Source: Pseudomonas solani (GTDB lineage Bacteria; Pseudomonadota; Gammaproteobacteria; Pseudomonadales; Pseudomonadaceae). Taken from it: a stretch of 64,000 nt of DNA. Shown here in pieces: positions 1 through 7,827 of this stretch. The translations under genes and the position numbers were made by a program. Position 1 is the first letter of the stretch. Each line of letters starts with the position of its first letter. The stretch is taken from positions 2,564,501 to 2,628,500 of the forward strand of contig NZ_AP023081.1 in NCBI RefSeq assembly GCF_026072635.1, read 5' to 3'. The notes below the pieces were generated by a model. The model was not told where the DNA came from and made no database searches. It saw only the letters and a list, made by a program, of their open reading frames with translations.

Positions 1-147
1 CCACAGGTGCAGGCCTTCGCCGCGCACCATCACGCGCGGGCCTTCGGCGTTCAGCGCCTTCTGGTCGAGGAAGGCGTGGATGTGGTGCGCGGCATCGGCT
101 GCCTGGTAGTCCTCGGTGCTGCGCTGCGGGGTGATGGGAGCGGTCAT
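1..147 (-). CDS. Class III (omega) aminotransferase, N-terminal 49 residues only
   Basis: Only the first 49 codons lie in the window; the gene continues past position 1. The visible peptide contains ADAAHHIHAF and VRGEGLHLW, the N-terminal pattern of fold-type I class III aminotransferases of the SpuC / polyamine:pyruvate and omega-amino-acid type. Such PLP enzymes transfer an amino group from a terminal amine to pyruvate and yield an aldehyde. The PLP lysine lies outside the window, so the substrate cannot be judged. The start is the ATG at 147, preceded by an AGGAG. It begins 16 nt after the permease stop, so the two are surely co-transcribed. The aldehyde dehydrogenase of the same set would be the logical next step. 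Confidence 0.8.
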   Translation of the reverse strand, partial: MTAPITPQRSTEDYQAADAAHHIHAFLDQKALNAEGPRVMVRGEGLHLW

Positions 148-163
148 GGTCTTCTCCTGCTCG

Positions 164-1597
164 TCAAAGGGGGTCGGGGGAAAGGGCGGCGCGGATGACC
201 GGCGCCGGCTCGGAAGGGGTCAGTGGTTCGGGCACGAACAGCGGCTTGCGCATCACCCGCTTGATCCAGGCGATGGCGATCACCGAGATCAGGCCGAGCA
301 CCACGCCGGCGGTGCCGAAGATCTTCGTGGTCATCTCCGGGGCCGGGGAGACGTGGTAGATGGCAAAGAGCATGCCGACGATGCCGAGCACCTGGGGCCA
401 GGGGTAGAAGGGCGAACGGAACGGCCGGGCCATGTGCGGGTAGCGGCGGCGTAGGGCGATCACGTCGATGTGCACGATGATGTAGGCCAGCAGCCAGGCC
501 AGCGCGGCGGCCAGCAGCAACAGGCTGATGGAGTCCGGGTCCTGGCCCAGCAGGAGGATCGGCAGGCCGGTGATGCCGGCGATGAACAGCACTGCCACCC
601 AGGGCGTGCGGGTGCGTTGGCTGAGGTGCTTGAACTGCGGGAAGGCCTGGCCGTTCTGGGCCATGCCGTAAAGCATGCGCGGCAGGGCGGCGAGGGAGGA
701 GTTCACCGTGCTGCAGGTGGCGGTCACCGCGGCGGCCACCAGGAACAGCTTGCCGGCCTCGCCGAACACGGTGGTGGCGAAGAGGAAGTGTGGCAGCGGG
801 TCGGCGGCCAGTTGCTCGCGGGGGATGCACAGCAGCGCGCCCAGGCAGTAGAGGACGATGATGCCGAAGATCAGGGTCAGGCCGATGATCATCGAGCGCG
901 GGATGTTGCGCTCCGGGCGGCGGGTTTCCTCCACCAGCGGGCAGACGAACTCGGCGCCGACGAAGCCCCAGATGGCCATGGCCGCCAGGGTCAGCGCGCC
1001 GGCTTCCAGCGGGTTCCAGCCCTGGTCCAGGGGCGTGGCCAGGGTGGCCATGTCGCTGCTGATGGCGCCCAGGCCGAGGGCCAGCAGGGTCACCACCATC
1101 ACCAGGGCCAGGGCGCTCTGCAGGCGGGCGAAGACGTCGATGCCCAGCAGGTTGAAGACAGTGAACAGGGCGAGCACGCCGTAGGCCACCAGCATCGGCG
1201 GCAGCGCGCCGGGGTAGACCTTGCCGATGATCAGGTCGAGGAGCAGCAGCTCCGCCGAGAGGGCGAACATGGCCACTACCATGTAGCCGGAGAAGGTGGC
1301 GAGGATGGCCGGGAAATGGCCGATGGCGACCTCGGTGTAGCTGCTCAGGCTGCCGGCGCGGGGGATCATCAGCGACAGTTCGGAGAACGACAGGGCATAG
1401 GTCAGCGCCAGCAGGTAGGCGATGCCCAGGGGAATGATGAAGCCCAGCCCGGCCAGGCCGGCCCCTTGCAGCATCAGCACCATCACGCCCTGGGACACCA
1501 CCAGGCCGACGGCCACCGCCACCAGCGGGCCCAGCCCGAGAACGCGGCGCAGGCCGCTGGTTTGCCCCGTGGCAGGGATGGAAACACTCGCACTCAT
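164..1597 (-). CDS. APC-superfamily amino acid/amine permease
   Basis: This 477-residue protein has about twelve hydrophobic segments from residue 17 to about 450. It shows APC-family features: a first helix with GLVVSQGVM, SLSSYTEVAIG after helix 2, a WGFVGAEF stretch in the middle and a VEETRRPERNIPRS loop typical of amino acid/polyamine exchangers. It should import an amino acid, amine or related cation across the inner membrane. The ATG at 1597 has a good GGGAG ribosome site. It lies between the binding protein (123 nt upstream, with two hairpins in the gap) and the aminotransferase (16 nt downstream), so it probably serves the same catabolic set. The substrate cannot be told from sequence. 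Confidence 0.85.
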   Translation of the reverse strand: MSASVSIPATGQTSGLRRVLGLGPLVAVAVGLVVSQGVMVLMLQGAGLAGLGFIIPLGIAYLLALTYALSFSELSLMIPRAGSLSSYTEVAIGHFPAILATFSGYMVVAMFALSAELLLLDLIIGKVYPGALPPMLVAYGVLALFTVFNLLGIDVFARLQSALALVMVVTLLALGLGAISSDMATLATPLDQGWNPLEAGALTLAAMAIWGFVGAEFVCPLVEETRRPERNIPRSMIIGLTLIFGIIVLYCLGALLCIPREQLAADPLPHFLFATTVFGEAGKLFLVAAAVTATCSTVNSSLAALPRMLYGMAQNGQAFPQFKHLSQRTRTPWVAVLFIAGITGLPILLLGQDPDSISLLLLAAALAWLLAYIIVHIDVIALRRRYPHMARPFRSPFYPWPQVLGIVGMLFAIYHVSPAPEMTTKIFGTAGVVLGLISVIAIAWIKRVMRKPLFVPEPLTPSEPAPVIRAALSPDPL

Positions 1598-1624
1598 GAC
1601 GCTCTCCCGATCTTCTTGTTATCC

Positions 1625-1671
1625 GCCGGCGGCTCAGGGGCCGCCGGCTGGTGTGACGGGTTGCACCCGTC
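1625..1671 (-). promoter_or_regulatory. Two tandem stem-loops between binding-protein and permease genes
   Basis: Two perfect inverted repeats follow one another in the gap. One has a 9-bp stem, GCCGGCGGC (1625-1633) pairing with 1640-1648 over a 6-nt loop. The other has a 7-bp stem, GACGGGT (1655-1661) pairing with 1665-1671 over 3 nt. No T-run follows on the minus strand. Hairpins after a solute-binding-protein gene commonly protect the upstream message and lower expression of the membrane-protein gene; that role is inferred. Confidence 0.5.
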
Positions 1672-1720
1672 GTTCAGCCCCGCCCGCGCCCAGCTTCCCC
1701 GGCGCGGACGGAACCATGGC

Positions 1721-2773
1721 TCAGCGCGCCGCCCAGGCGTTGAAGCGTTCCTCCAGCTCCTCGCCGTGGTTGACCCAGAACTCCGCATCCACCAACTGGG
1801 CTTCGGCCAGGTTCGCCGGCGCAGTGGGCAGTTGCGCCTGGGTGGCGGCGGGCAGCTGTGCGAGGGCGTCCTTGTGCACCGGGCCGTAGGGGATCTGGCT
1901 GGAGAAGCTCTTCTGCGGCTCGGCCTGGCTGGCGAAGGCGATGAAGCGTTCGGCCAGGGCCTTGTTCGGGCTGCCACGGACGATGGCCCAGTGGTCCGGG
2001 TCGTAGAGGTTGCCGTTCCACACGATGGCGAGCTTGGAGCCCTCCTTCTGCGCGGCGGCGATGCGGCCGTTGTAGGCGGCGGACATCACCACGTCGCCGG
2101 CCGCCAGCCACTGCGGCGGCTGGGCACCGGCCTCCCACCACTGGATGTTCGGCTTGATCTGGTCGAGCTTGGCGAAGGCGCGGCTGACGCCCTCCGGGGT
2201 CGCCAGCACGGTGTAGAGGTCCTCGCGCCTCACCCCGTCGGCCAGCAGCGCGGCTTCCAGGGTGTACTTGGCGCCCTTGCGCAGGCCGCGCTTGCCGGGG
2301 AAGCGCTGCACGTCCCAGAAATCGGCCCAGGAGGTGGGCGCCGCCGCCAGCTTGCCGGCGTCGTAGGCCAGCACCATGGACCACACGTAGCTGGCCACGC
2401 CGCACTCGCTGAGGGTGCCGGGGATGAAGTGCGCGGCATCGCCGAGCAGGGCCGGGTCGATGGGCTCGAACAGGCCCTCCTCGCAACCGCGCAGCAGTTC
2501 GGGGCTTTCCACTTCCACCACGTCCCAGCTGACCTGGCCGATGTCGACCATGGCCTTCACCTTGGACAGCTCGCCGTTGTATTCGCCAGCCACCACCTTG
2601 GCCGCGCCGCTCTGTTCGAAGGGGCGGAAATAGGCGGCATCCTGGGCGGCCTTGGTGGCGCCGCCGAAGGAGATCACGGTGAGCGTCCCGGGCTGGGCCT
2701 GGGCCGCGCCGACCGTGGTCAGCAGGGCGAGGCCGAGGGTGGCGGGCAGGGTGGTACGCAAGGATCTGGACAT
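1721..2773 (-). CDS. Orphan periplasmic substrate-binding protein (PotD/spermidine-putrescine class)
   Basis: The product has 350 residues with a Sec signal peptide ending AQA-Q (about residue 26). The mature part has the extracellular solute-binding fold used for polyamines, opines and other amines: TVISFGGATKAAQDAAYF at the N-terminus, the WDVVEVESPELL strand, and DHWAIVRGSPNKALAERFIAF near the C-terminus. The length is normal. The start has GGGAG five bases upstream. No ABC ATPase or permease gene lies in its own set; its neighbours are an APC permease and enzymes. It may therefore lend substrate to an ABC system elsewhere or act as a sensor protein. The ligand is unknown. Confidence 0.82.
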   Translation of the reverse strand: MSRSLRTTLPATLGLALLTTVGAAQAQPGTLTVISFGGATKAAQDAAYFRPFEQSGAAKVVAGEYNGELSKVKAMVDIGQVSWDVVEVESPELLRGCEEGLFEPIDPALLGDAAHFIPGTLSECGVASYVWSMVLAYDAGKLAAAPTSWADFWDVQRFPGKRGLRKGAKYTLEAALLADGVRREDLYTVLATPEGVSRAFAKLDQIKPNIQWWEAGAQPPQWLAAGDVVMSAAYNGRIAAAQKEGSKLAIVWNGNLYDPDHWAIVRGSPNKALAERFIAFASQAEPQKSFSSQIPYGPVHKDALAQLPAATQAQLPTAPANLAEAQLVDAEFWVNHGEELEERFNAWAAR

Positions 2774-2839
2774 GAGAACTCCCTCACTACTTTTCAGTTG
2801 TGTTCAGTTGTCGAGGCAGTTGTGGCCTGGTGGCCGGGT

Positions 2840-2863
2840 ATCCGCGCGTGCACGGGCGCGGAT
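2840..2863 (-). promoter_or_regulatory. Stem-loop between aldehyde dehydrogenase and binding-protein genes
   Basis: An 8-bp perfect stem (ATCCGCGC at 2840-2847 with its complement at 2856-2863) lies in the 146-nt gap. No T-run follows on the minus strand, so it is more likely an mRNA-processing or partial-attenuation element than a full terminator. Confidence 0.35.
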
Positions 2864-2919
2864 GGTTTTCTTGTCATGGCGGCCGCGCGGCGAGGCGCGG
2901 CCGGGTCGTCATCGCGACC

Positions 2920-4410
2920 TCAGCGCAGCTGGAACCAGGTGGTCTTCAGCTGGCTGTACTTGTCGAAGGAATGCAGCGAGAGGTCGCGGCCGAAGCCGGA
3001 TTGCCTGCCGCCGCCGAAGGGTACGGTGACGTCCAGCGCGTCCACGGTGTTCACCGATACGGTGCCCGCCTTGAGCGCACGGGCGACACGGTGGGCGCGG
3101 TGCAGGTCGTCGCTCCACAGCGAGGCGGCCAGGCCGTAGACGCTGTCGTTGGCGAGGCGGATGGCTTCCTCCTCGGTGTCGAAGGCGCTGATGGCCAGCA
3201 CCGGGCCGAAGACTTCCTCGCGGGCCAGGGTCATGTCGCCGCGCACGTCGGCGAACAGGGTGGGCTCGACGAAGTTGCTCGAGCCGTTGAAGGTCAGGCG
3301 CCGGCCGCCGGCCAGCAGGCGTGCGCCCTCGCCCTGGGCGCCTTCGATGAAGCCCATGACGCGGCCGGTCTGCGCGGCGTCGACGATGGCGCCGGCGCGG
3401 CTGGCGGGGTCCAGCGGGTCGCCGGGCATCCAGTCGCGGGCCTTGGCCAGCAGGCGTTCGATGAATTCGTCCTGGATGGAGCGCTGCACGTAGAGGCGCG
3501 AGTTGGCGGAGCACACCTCGCCCTGGTTGAAGAAGATGCCGAAGGCGGCCTTCTCGGCGGCGAGGTCGAGGTCGCGGCAATCCTCGAACACCAGGTTCGG
3601 GCTCTTGCCGCCGCACTCCAGCCACACCTGCTTGAGGTTGGACTGGGCCGAATAGCCCATGAAGTACTTGCCCACCTGGGTGGAACCGGTGAACACCAGG
3701 CAGTCCACGTCCGGGTGCAGGCCGAGGGCCTTGCCGGCGCTTTCGCCCAGGCCCGGCACCACGTTGAGCACGCCCTCGGGGATGCCGGCCTCCAGGGCCA
3801 GCTCGCCCAGGCGCAGGGCGGAGAAGGGCGACTGCTCGGCGGGCTTGAGCACCACGCTGTTGCCGGCGGCCAGGGCCGGGGCCAGCTTCCAGGCGGCCAT
3901 GTCGAGGGGGAAGTTCCAGGGCACCACGGCGGCGACCACGCCCAGCGCTTCGCGGGTGATGGTGGCCAGGCTGCCGGGGGCGGTGGGGGCCACCTGGTCG
4001 TAGAGCTTGTCCAGGGCCTCGCCGTACCAGGCGAAGACGTTGGCGGCGCCGGGCACGTCGATGGTGTAGGCGTCCATCACCGGCTTGCCCATGTCGAGGG
4101 AGTCCAGCAGGGCCAGCTCCTCGCGGTGGGCCATCATCAGCTCGGCGAGGCGCAGCAGCACCTTCTTGCGCTCCACCGGCGCCATGCGTGCCCAGGGGCC
4201 CTGGTCGAAGGCGCGGCGCGCGCTGCGCACGGCCAGGTCCACCTCGGCCTCGCCGCAGGCGGCGACGCGGGCCAGCAGCTGGTTGGTCGCGGGGTTGATG
4301 GAGTCGAAGGTGGCACCGGATGCGGCCGAGACCTGATGGCCGCCGATCAGTGCCTTGTCGATGAATGCCTGCCGGGCAGCTCGCTGCTGCCAGTAATCGA
4401 GATCGAACAC
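2920..4410 (-). CDS. NAD(P)-dependent aldehyde dehydrogenase (PuuC/KauB-like)
   Basis: This enzyme oxidises an aldehyde, typically an amino-aldehyde from amine catabolism, to the acid in the cytoplasm. It has 496 residues, normal for the family. Visible motifs are PWNFP (about 165), FTGST (240-244), the general-base Glu265 in LECGGKSPN, and the nucleophile Cys300 in FNQGEVC. It resembles gamma-glutamyl-gamma-aminobutyraldehyde / KauB dehydrogenases. I chose the GTG at 4410, with GGGAG just upstream; the in-frame ATG at 4656 would add 82 residues translated from the repeated promoter element, which is unlikely. It is the first gene of the set ending in the aminotransferase. Confidence 0.9.
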   Translation of the reverse strand: MFDLDYWQQRAARQAFIDKALIGGHQVSAASGATFDSINPATNQLLARVAACGEAEVDLAVRSARRAFDQGPWARMAPVERKKVLLRLAELMMAHREELALLDSLDMGKPVMDAYTIDVPGAANVFAWYGEALDKLYDQVAPTAPGSLATITREALGVVAAVVPWNFPLDMAAWKLAPALAAGNSVVLKPAEQSPFSALRLGELALEAGIPEGVLNVVPGLGESAGKALGLHPDVDCLVFTGSTQVGKYFMGYSAQSNLKQVWLECGGKSPNLVFEDCRDLDLAAEKAAFGIFFNQGEVCSANSRLYVQRSIQDEFIERLLAKARDWMPGDPLDPASRAGAIVDAAQTGRVMGFIEGAQGEGARLLAGGRRLTFNGSSNFVEPTLFADVRGDMTLAREEVFGPVLAISAFDTEEEAIRLANDSVYGLAASLWSDDLHRAHRVARALKAGTVSVNTVDALDVTVPFGGGRQSGFGRDLSLHSFDKYSQLKTTWFQLR

Positions 4411-4465
4411 GCTGCACTCCCACTCGACCGTCTTCGCGGTCTGGTTGTTATTCGTGACTGGGCTT

Positions 4466-4531
4466 GATGGTGCGACAGAGTTCGGCTTAGGAAAATTATT
4501 AAAAATATGCTCGGTGGATAAGAAAAAGCTC
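4466..4531 (-). promoter_or_regulatory. 66-bp repeated promoter-like element, copy A
   Basis: This AT-rich island lies 55 nt upstream of the aldehyde dehydrogenase start. It is nearly identical to 9363-9428: a 42-bp block (4490-4531) differs at one base, and a 15-bp block, GATGGTGCGACAGAG, differs at one base, with equal 9-bp spacing between them. Read on the minus strand it offers AATAAT as a -10 with a weak TCTTAT 17 bp before it, as expected of an activator-dependent promoter. I infer a shared binding site for one regulator, most simply the LysR protein encoded at 9513. Confidence 0.6.
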
Positions 4532-4640
4532 AGTAGCGGAACCACGCGCGCAGCACCCTCCCGCCCTTGGCTCCAGCCTGGGGCGGCGGGCCTGCAGGGT
4601 GCGCCATCGGGGTGCAGAAACACCGGAAAAAAGGGCGCCT

Positions 4641-4935
4641 GTAGGGGCGAATTCATTCGCCCGCCGTTCCACCCCGCGCGCGCAGGCCGCTTCTTTTTTG
4701 TGGGAGCGGATTCATCCGCGATGGTGCTCGTCGACGCATCGCCGGTGGGCTGAAGCCCACCCTACGGTCTGCTTCAACTCTCTGCGTTCGACCTATCACA
4801 TCGGCGTGCGCATGGGCTTTCGTAAGGTGGGGCGGGCGGCGTTCCGCGAGCGGAGCGAAACCCACGCGGTGGAGGTGGCTGACTCACTCGCCCGCAGCCC
4901 ACAGGCTGCCCTGTGGGAGCGGATTCATCCGCGAT
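4641..4935. repeat. Cluster of short palindromic Pseudomonas repeats
   Basis: The 578-nt stretch 4411-4988 has no gene. Apart from copy A of the promoter element it holds repeats: GGGGCGAATTCATTCGCCC at 4644-4662, TGGGAGCGGATTCATCCGCG at 4701-4720 and again at 4914-4933, GGGCTGAAGCCCACCCTACGG near 4748, and a GAGCGGAGCGAAACCC unit near 4847. The first type is a short perfect or near-perfect palindrome. Related copies occur at 10488 and 54288. They resemble extragenic REP-like sequences; no function can be read. Confidence 0.6.
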
Positions 4936-4988
4936 GAGCTCACCGATGCATCGTCGGTGGGCTGAAGCGGAGCGCCGCCCGGCCCACC

Positions 4989-5456
4989 CTACGGTCGTGC
5001 CTGGCCCGGCCTGGTGACCTGCAGCTCCATGGGCTGGTAGGTGAGCCCGGCGAATTCTCCGGGCTCCCCGCTGCACTGGAAGCCGTAGCGCAGGTACGCC
5101 CCCACCGAGGTCAGCGAGGCCCGGACCGTGATCGGATCCACCCGGGCGTGCGCGGTCATCGCCGTCACCAGTGCCTGGCCGATGCCCTGGCGCTGGTGCT
5201 CGGGGTCGATGAACAGCATGGCCAGGTGGCGGCCCTCCTTGAGCTCGAGAATGCCCCTGAGCGAGCCAGCGTCTTCGTAGACCAGCATCAGGTTGTCGCC
5301 CTGCAAACGCTGCAGGAAGGCCTCGGCAGCCGCCACCTTGGCGAAGGTCTCGATGCCTTGCGCGGGCAGCGTGGGCGCGACCGAAGCATTGAAGGCCGCC
5401 ATGCACAGCGTGCTGACCGCATCGATGTCCGCCGGCTCCATCTTCCTGATTACCAT
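4989..5456 (-). CDS. GNAT-family N-acetyltransferase
   Basis: A 155-residue single-domain GNAT protein. The acetyl-CoA binding signature is clear: FIDPEHQRQGIGQALVTAM (about residues 78-96) contains the Q/RxxGxG/A loop, preceded by the strand HLAMLFI. It would transfer an acetyl group from acetyl-CoA to an amine; the acceptor is unknown. The ATG at 5456 has a strong AAGGAG. It lies about 100 nt after the ArgE-like gene, so it may be the last member of the monooxygenase set or stand alone. An acetylase beside a deacetylase is suggestive of amine handling, but this is inference. Confidence 0.8.
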   Translation of the reverse strand: MVIRKMEPADIDAVSTLCMAAFNASVAPTLPAQGIETFAKVAAAEAFLQRLQGDNLMLVYEDAGSLRGILELKEGRHLAMLFIDPEHQRQGIGQALVTAMTAHARVDPITVRASLTSVGAYLRYGFQCSGEPGEFAGLTYQPMELQVTRPGQARP

Positions 5457-5554
5457 CCTCCGCTCCTTCGTCCTTGTGGCATGGCCGGCCACGTTAGCAC
5501 CGGGCGTTATCCGGGCTGAAGCCTTGTGTCGGAGCGGTGCGTGTTGCAGGTGGA

Positions 5555-6718
5555 TCAGCCCGGGTTCTCCAGGTAGTCGGCCAGGCGCAGGAGCATGGCG
5601 TCGCAGGCGTGGAGCTGTTCGAGGCTGATGAATTCGTCGGGCTTGTGCCCCTGGTCCATGCTGCCGGGCCCGCAGACCACGGTGGGGATGCCGGCCTGGT
5701 CGAACAGCCCGCCCTCGGTGCCGAAGGCGACGGTGCCGAACGCGCTGGAGCCGGCGATCCGCGCCAGCAGCCGCGCGGCGTCGCTGTCGGGGGAGGTGGC
5801 GAGGCCGGGATAGGCGCTCAGGGGCTGCAGCTGGATGCCGGTGTCGGCCTGCACGGCCTGCATCTGCGGCAGCAGCTCGCCTTCGGCGTAGCGTTGCAGC
5901 TCGTCCGCCACCTGCTGGGCATCGAAGCCGGGCAGGGCGCGCACCTCGAAGTCGAACTCGCATTCCGCCGGGACGATGTTCAGTGCCCGGCCGCCCTTGA
6001 TCACCCCGGTCTGCACCGTGGAGAAGGGTGGGTCGAAGCGCGGGTCATGGTGCTCGACATGGGCCAGCCGCGTGCCGATATCGCCCAGCTTGCCGATCAG
6101 CCGCGCGGCGTATTCGATGGCGTTGACCCCATAGGGCGCGTAGGCGGAATGGCAGGCGGCGCCGCGCACCTGGCAGCGCATGGCCAGCTTGCCCTTGTGG
6201 CCGAGCACCGGCTTGAGCTCGGTGGGCTCGCCGATCAGGCACAGCAGCGGCTTGTGCGGGCGCTTTTCCAGCTCCGCGAGCATGGGGCGCACGCCGAGGC
6301 AGCCGATCTCCTCGTCATAGGAGAAGGCCAGGTGTACCGGCAGCTTCAACGGGCGTTCGAGGAAGCGCGGCACCGCCGCCAGCACCGAGGCGATGAAGCC
6401 CTTCATGTCGGCGGCGCCGCGCCCGTACAGGCGGCCGTCGCGTTCGCTGAGGCGGAACGGCTCCACCGTCCAGGCCTGGCCATCCACCGGCACCACGTCG
6501 GTGTGGCCGGACAGCACCACGCCACCCCGGTCGCGGGGGCCGAGGGTGGCGAAGAGGTTGGCCTTGGTGCCTTCGGGGTTGTGGAACAGCTCGCTCTCCA
6601 CCCCGTGCGCGGCCAGGTAGTAGCGGATGAAGGCGATCAGCTCCAGGTTGGAATCCCGGCTGACCGTGGCGAAGCCGATCAGCCGCTCCAGCAGGTCGCG
6701 GCTGTTCGTCTCATTCAT
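5555..6718 (-). CDS. M20 metallo-deacylase, acetylornithine deacetylase (ArgE)-like
   Basis: The 387-residue protein carries the di-zinc M20 signature of ArgE/DapE/CPG2: GHTDVVPVD (His72, Asp74), GRGAADMKG (Asp104) and the catalytic/metal pair DEEIG (Glu136-Glu137). It hydrolyses an N-acyl group from an amino acid or amine in the cytoplasm. Annotation pipelines would call it argE, but Pseudomonas makes ornithine mainly through ArgJ transacetylation and this gene is embedded in a catabolic set, so a different N-acyl substrate is likely. Its first codons overlap the end of the DUF1028 gene by 8 nt, indicating translational coupling. Confidence 0.85.
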   Translation of the reverse strand: MNETNSRDLLERLIGFATVSRDSNLELIAFIRYYLAAHGVESELFHNPEGTKANLFATLGPRDRGGVVLSGHTDVVPVDGQAWTVEPFRLSERDGRLYGRGAADMKGFIASVLAAVPRFLERPLKLPVHLAFSYDEEIGCLGVRPMLAELEKRPHKPLLCLIGEPTELKPVLGHKGKLAMRCQVRGAACHSAYAPYGVNAIEYAARLIGKLGDIGTRLAHVEHHDPRFDPPFSTVQTGVIKGGRALNIVPAECEFDFEVRALPGFDAQQVADELQRYAEGELLPQMQAVQADTGIQLQPLSAYPGLATSPDSDAARLLARIAGSSAFGTVAFGTEGGLFDQAGIPTVVCGPGSMDQGHKPDEFISLEQLHACDAMLLRLADYLENPG

Positions 6719-7388
6719 CGCCGGGCACCCCGTAGCTGGGCGCTGCGGTCGGGTCCAGGGCGCGGGTCACGTAGTCCTGCATCTGCGGGCGGTAGGCCTG
6801 CCAGAGGCCGTCGAGCTGGCCGATGGGGTCCTCGTCGGCCCAGTCCACGCGCAGGTCGACGATGGGCCAGGTGAGGTCGTCCACCACCTTGAGCGCCGCC
6901 GAGTGCACCGGCCCGGCTTCGCCACCGGCGGCCATTGCTGCGTGCATGGCCGCCAGCAGGCGTTCGGCGAGCAGGCCCGGGGTCTGCTCGAAGGCGTGGA
7001 CCATGGCGTCGATCACCTCGGTGCCGGAGAGCAGGTTGCCGGCCGCCACGCACTGCTCGCCGGCCACGGCGTTGTGCAGGCCGAGGGCCTCCTTGCCGCT
7101 GAACAGGGCGGTGCGCCCGGTGCCGTCGATCACCGTCACCTGGCGGTACTGGCTCCAGCCGTTGCTCCCGAGCGCCTTGCTCAGGGCCGCCTGTGGCTCC
7201 AGGTGCTGGTGCTCCAGCAGGTCGAGGATCTGCGGGCCCAGGGCCGGCAGGGTGATGTTCTGGGTGGCCACGGCGCCGACGCCGGCGCGCACCCAGGGGC
7301 AGCGTGCGCCGACGGCGATGCTGGAGGAGCTGATGGCGATGCCCAGCTGCCCGGTTTCCGCGCAGCGGCCAACGATGGAGAAGGTCAT
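6711..7388 (-). CDS. DUF1028-family protein (Ntn-hydrolase-like)
   Basis: The 225-residue product begins MTFSIVGRCAETGQLGIAISS and contains ARCPWVRAGVGAVATQ, the hallmark N-terminal half of DUF1028 proteins, which are predicted to have an Ntn-hydrolase fold. The C-terminal stretch WPIVDLRVDWADEDPIGQL is also typical. The reaction is unknown; family members often sit beside RidA, amidohydrolases and ABC transporters, which suggests hydrolysis of an amide or a toxic intermediate. The gene starts 10 nt after the RidA-like gene and overlaps the ArgE-like gene, so it is in the middle of a tight operon. Confidence 0.82.
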   Translation of the reverse strand: MTFSIVGRCAETGQLGIAISSSSIAVGARCPWVRAGVGAVATQNITLPALGPQILDLLEHQHLEPQAALSKALGSNGWSQYRQVTVIDGTGRTALFSGKEALGLHNAVAGEQCVAAGNLLSGTEVIDAMVHAFEQTPGLLAERLLAAMHAAMAAGGEAGPVHSAALKVVDDLTWPIVDLRVDWADEDPIGQLDGLWQAYRPQMQDYVTRALDPTAAPSYGVPGDE

Positions 7389-7398
7389 GGTTCGCTCC

Positions 7399-7827
7399 TC
7401 AGCCTTTCGGCTGCCAGTCGTCCGGGATCACCGCGATCACATCGATCTCCATCAGCCACTGGGGCTGGCCCAGGGCCGAGACCACCAGGCCGGTGGAGAT
7501 GGGGAACACGCCCTTCAGCCATTTGCCCACTTCCTGGTACACCGGCTCGCGGTAGCGCGGGTCGATCAGGTAGGTGGTGGTCTTGACGATGTGCGAGAGG
7601 TCGCTGCCGGCTTCCTCCAGCAGCTGCTTGAGGTTCTTCATGGCCTGCTCGGTCTGGGCGCGCGGGTCGCCCAGGCCCACCAGGTTGCCCTCGAAGTCGG
7701 TGCCGACCTGGCCGCGCACGTACACGGTATTGCCGGCACGCACGGCCTGGCAGAGGTCGTTGTCCAGGGTCTGGTTGGGGTAGGTGTCCTTGGTGTTGAA
7801 CATGCGGATGCGGGTGTGGGTGGGCAT
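7399..7827 (-). CDS. RidA/YjgF-family protein lacking the usual catalytic arginine
   Basis: The 142-residue product has the chorismate-mutase-like RidA fold pattern: VYVRGQVGTDFEGNLV, QAMKNLKQLLEEAG and the C-terminal MEIDVIAVIPDDW. Classical RidA hydrolyses reactive enamines/imines using an arginine in the PxR motif before the last strands. Here the corresponding stretch reads FPISTGLVVSALG, with Ser111 at that position, so it belongs to an arginine-less Rid subgroup and should not be called a 2-aminoacrylate deaminase. Its ATG overlaps the monooxygenase stop as TGATG, implying coupled translation and a partnership with that enzyme. Confidence 0.85.
   Translation of the reverse strand: MPTHTRIRMFNTKDTYPNQTLDNDLCQAVRAGNTVYVRGQVGTDFEGNLVGLGDPRAQTEQAMKNLKQLLEEAGSDLSHIVKTTTYLIDPRYREPVYQEVGKWLKGVFPISTGLVVSALGQPQWLMEIDVIAVIPDDWQPKG

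Noticed and set aside
470..3139. A very long plus-strand open frame of 889 codons
   Set aside because: It lies opposite the APC permease and binding-protein genes and has the His/Gln/Gly-rich composition of antisense frames in GC-rich DNA.
4411..4656. An 82-residue N-terminal extension of the aldehyde dehydrogenase
   Set aside because: It would translate the repeated promoter element; the GTG at 4410 has a good ribosome site and gives the family length.
5555..6718. Assigning this M20 enzyme to arginine biosynthesis as argE
   Set aside because: It is embedded in a catabolic operon, and Pseudomonas normally recycles acetyl groups through ArgJ, so the specific symbol is not supported.
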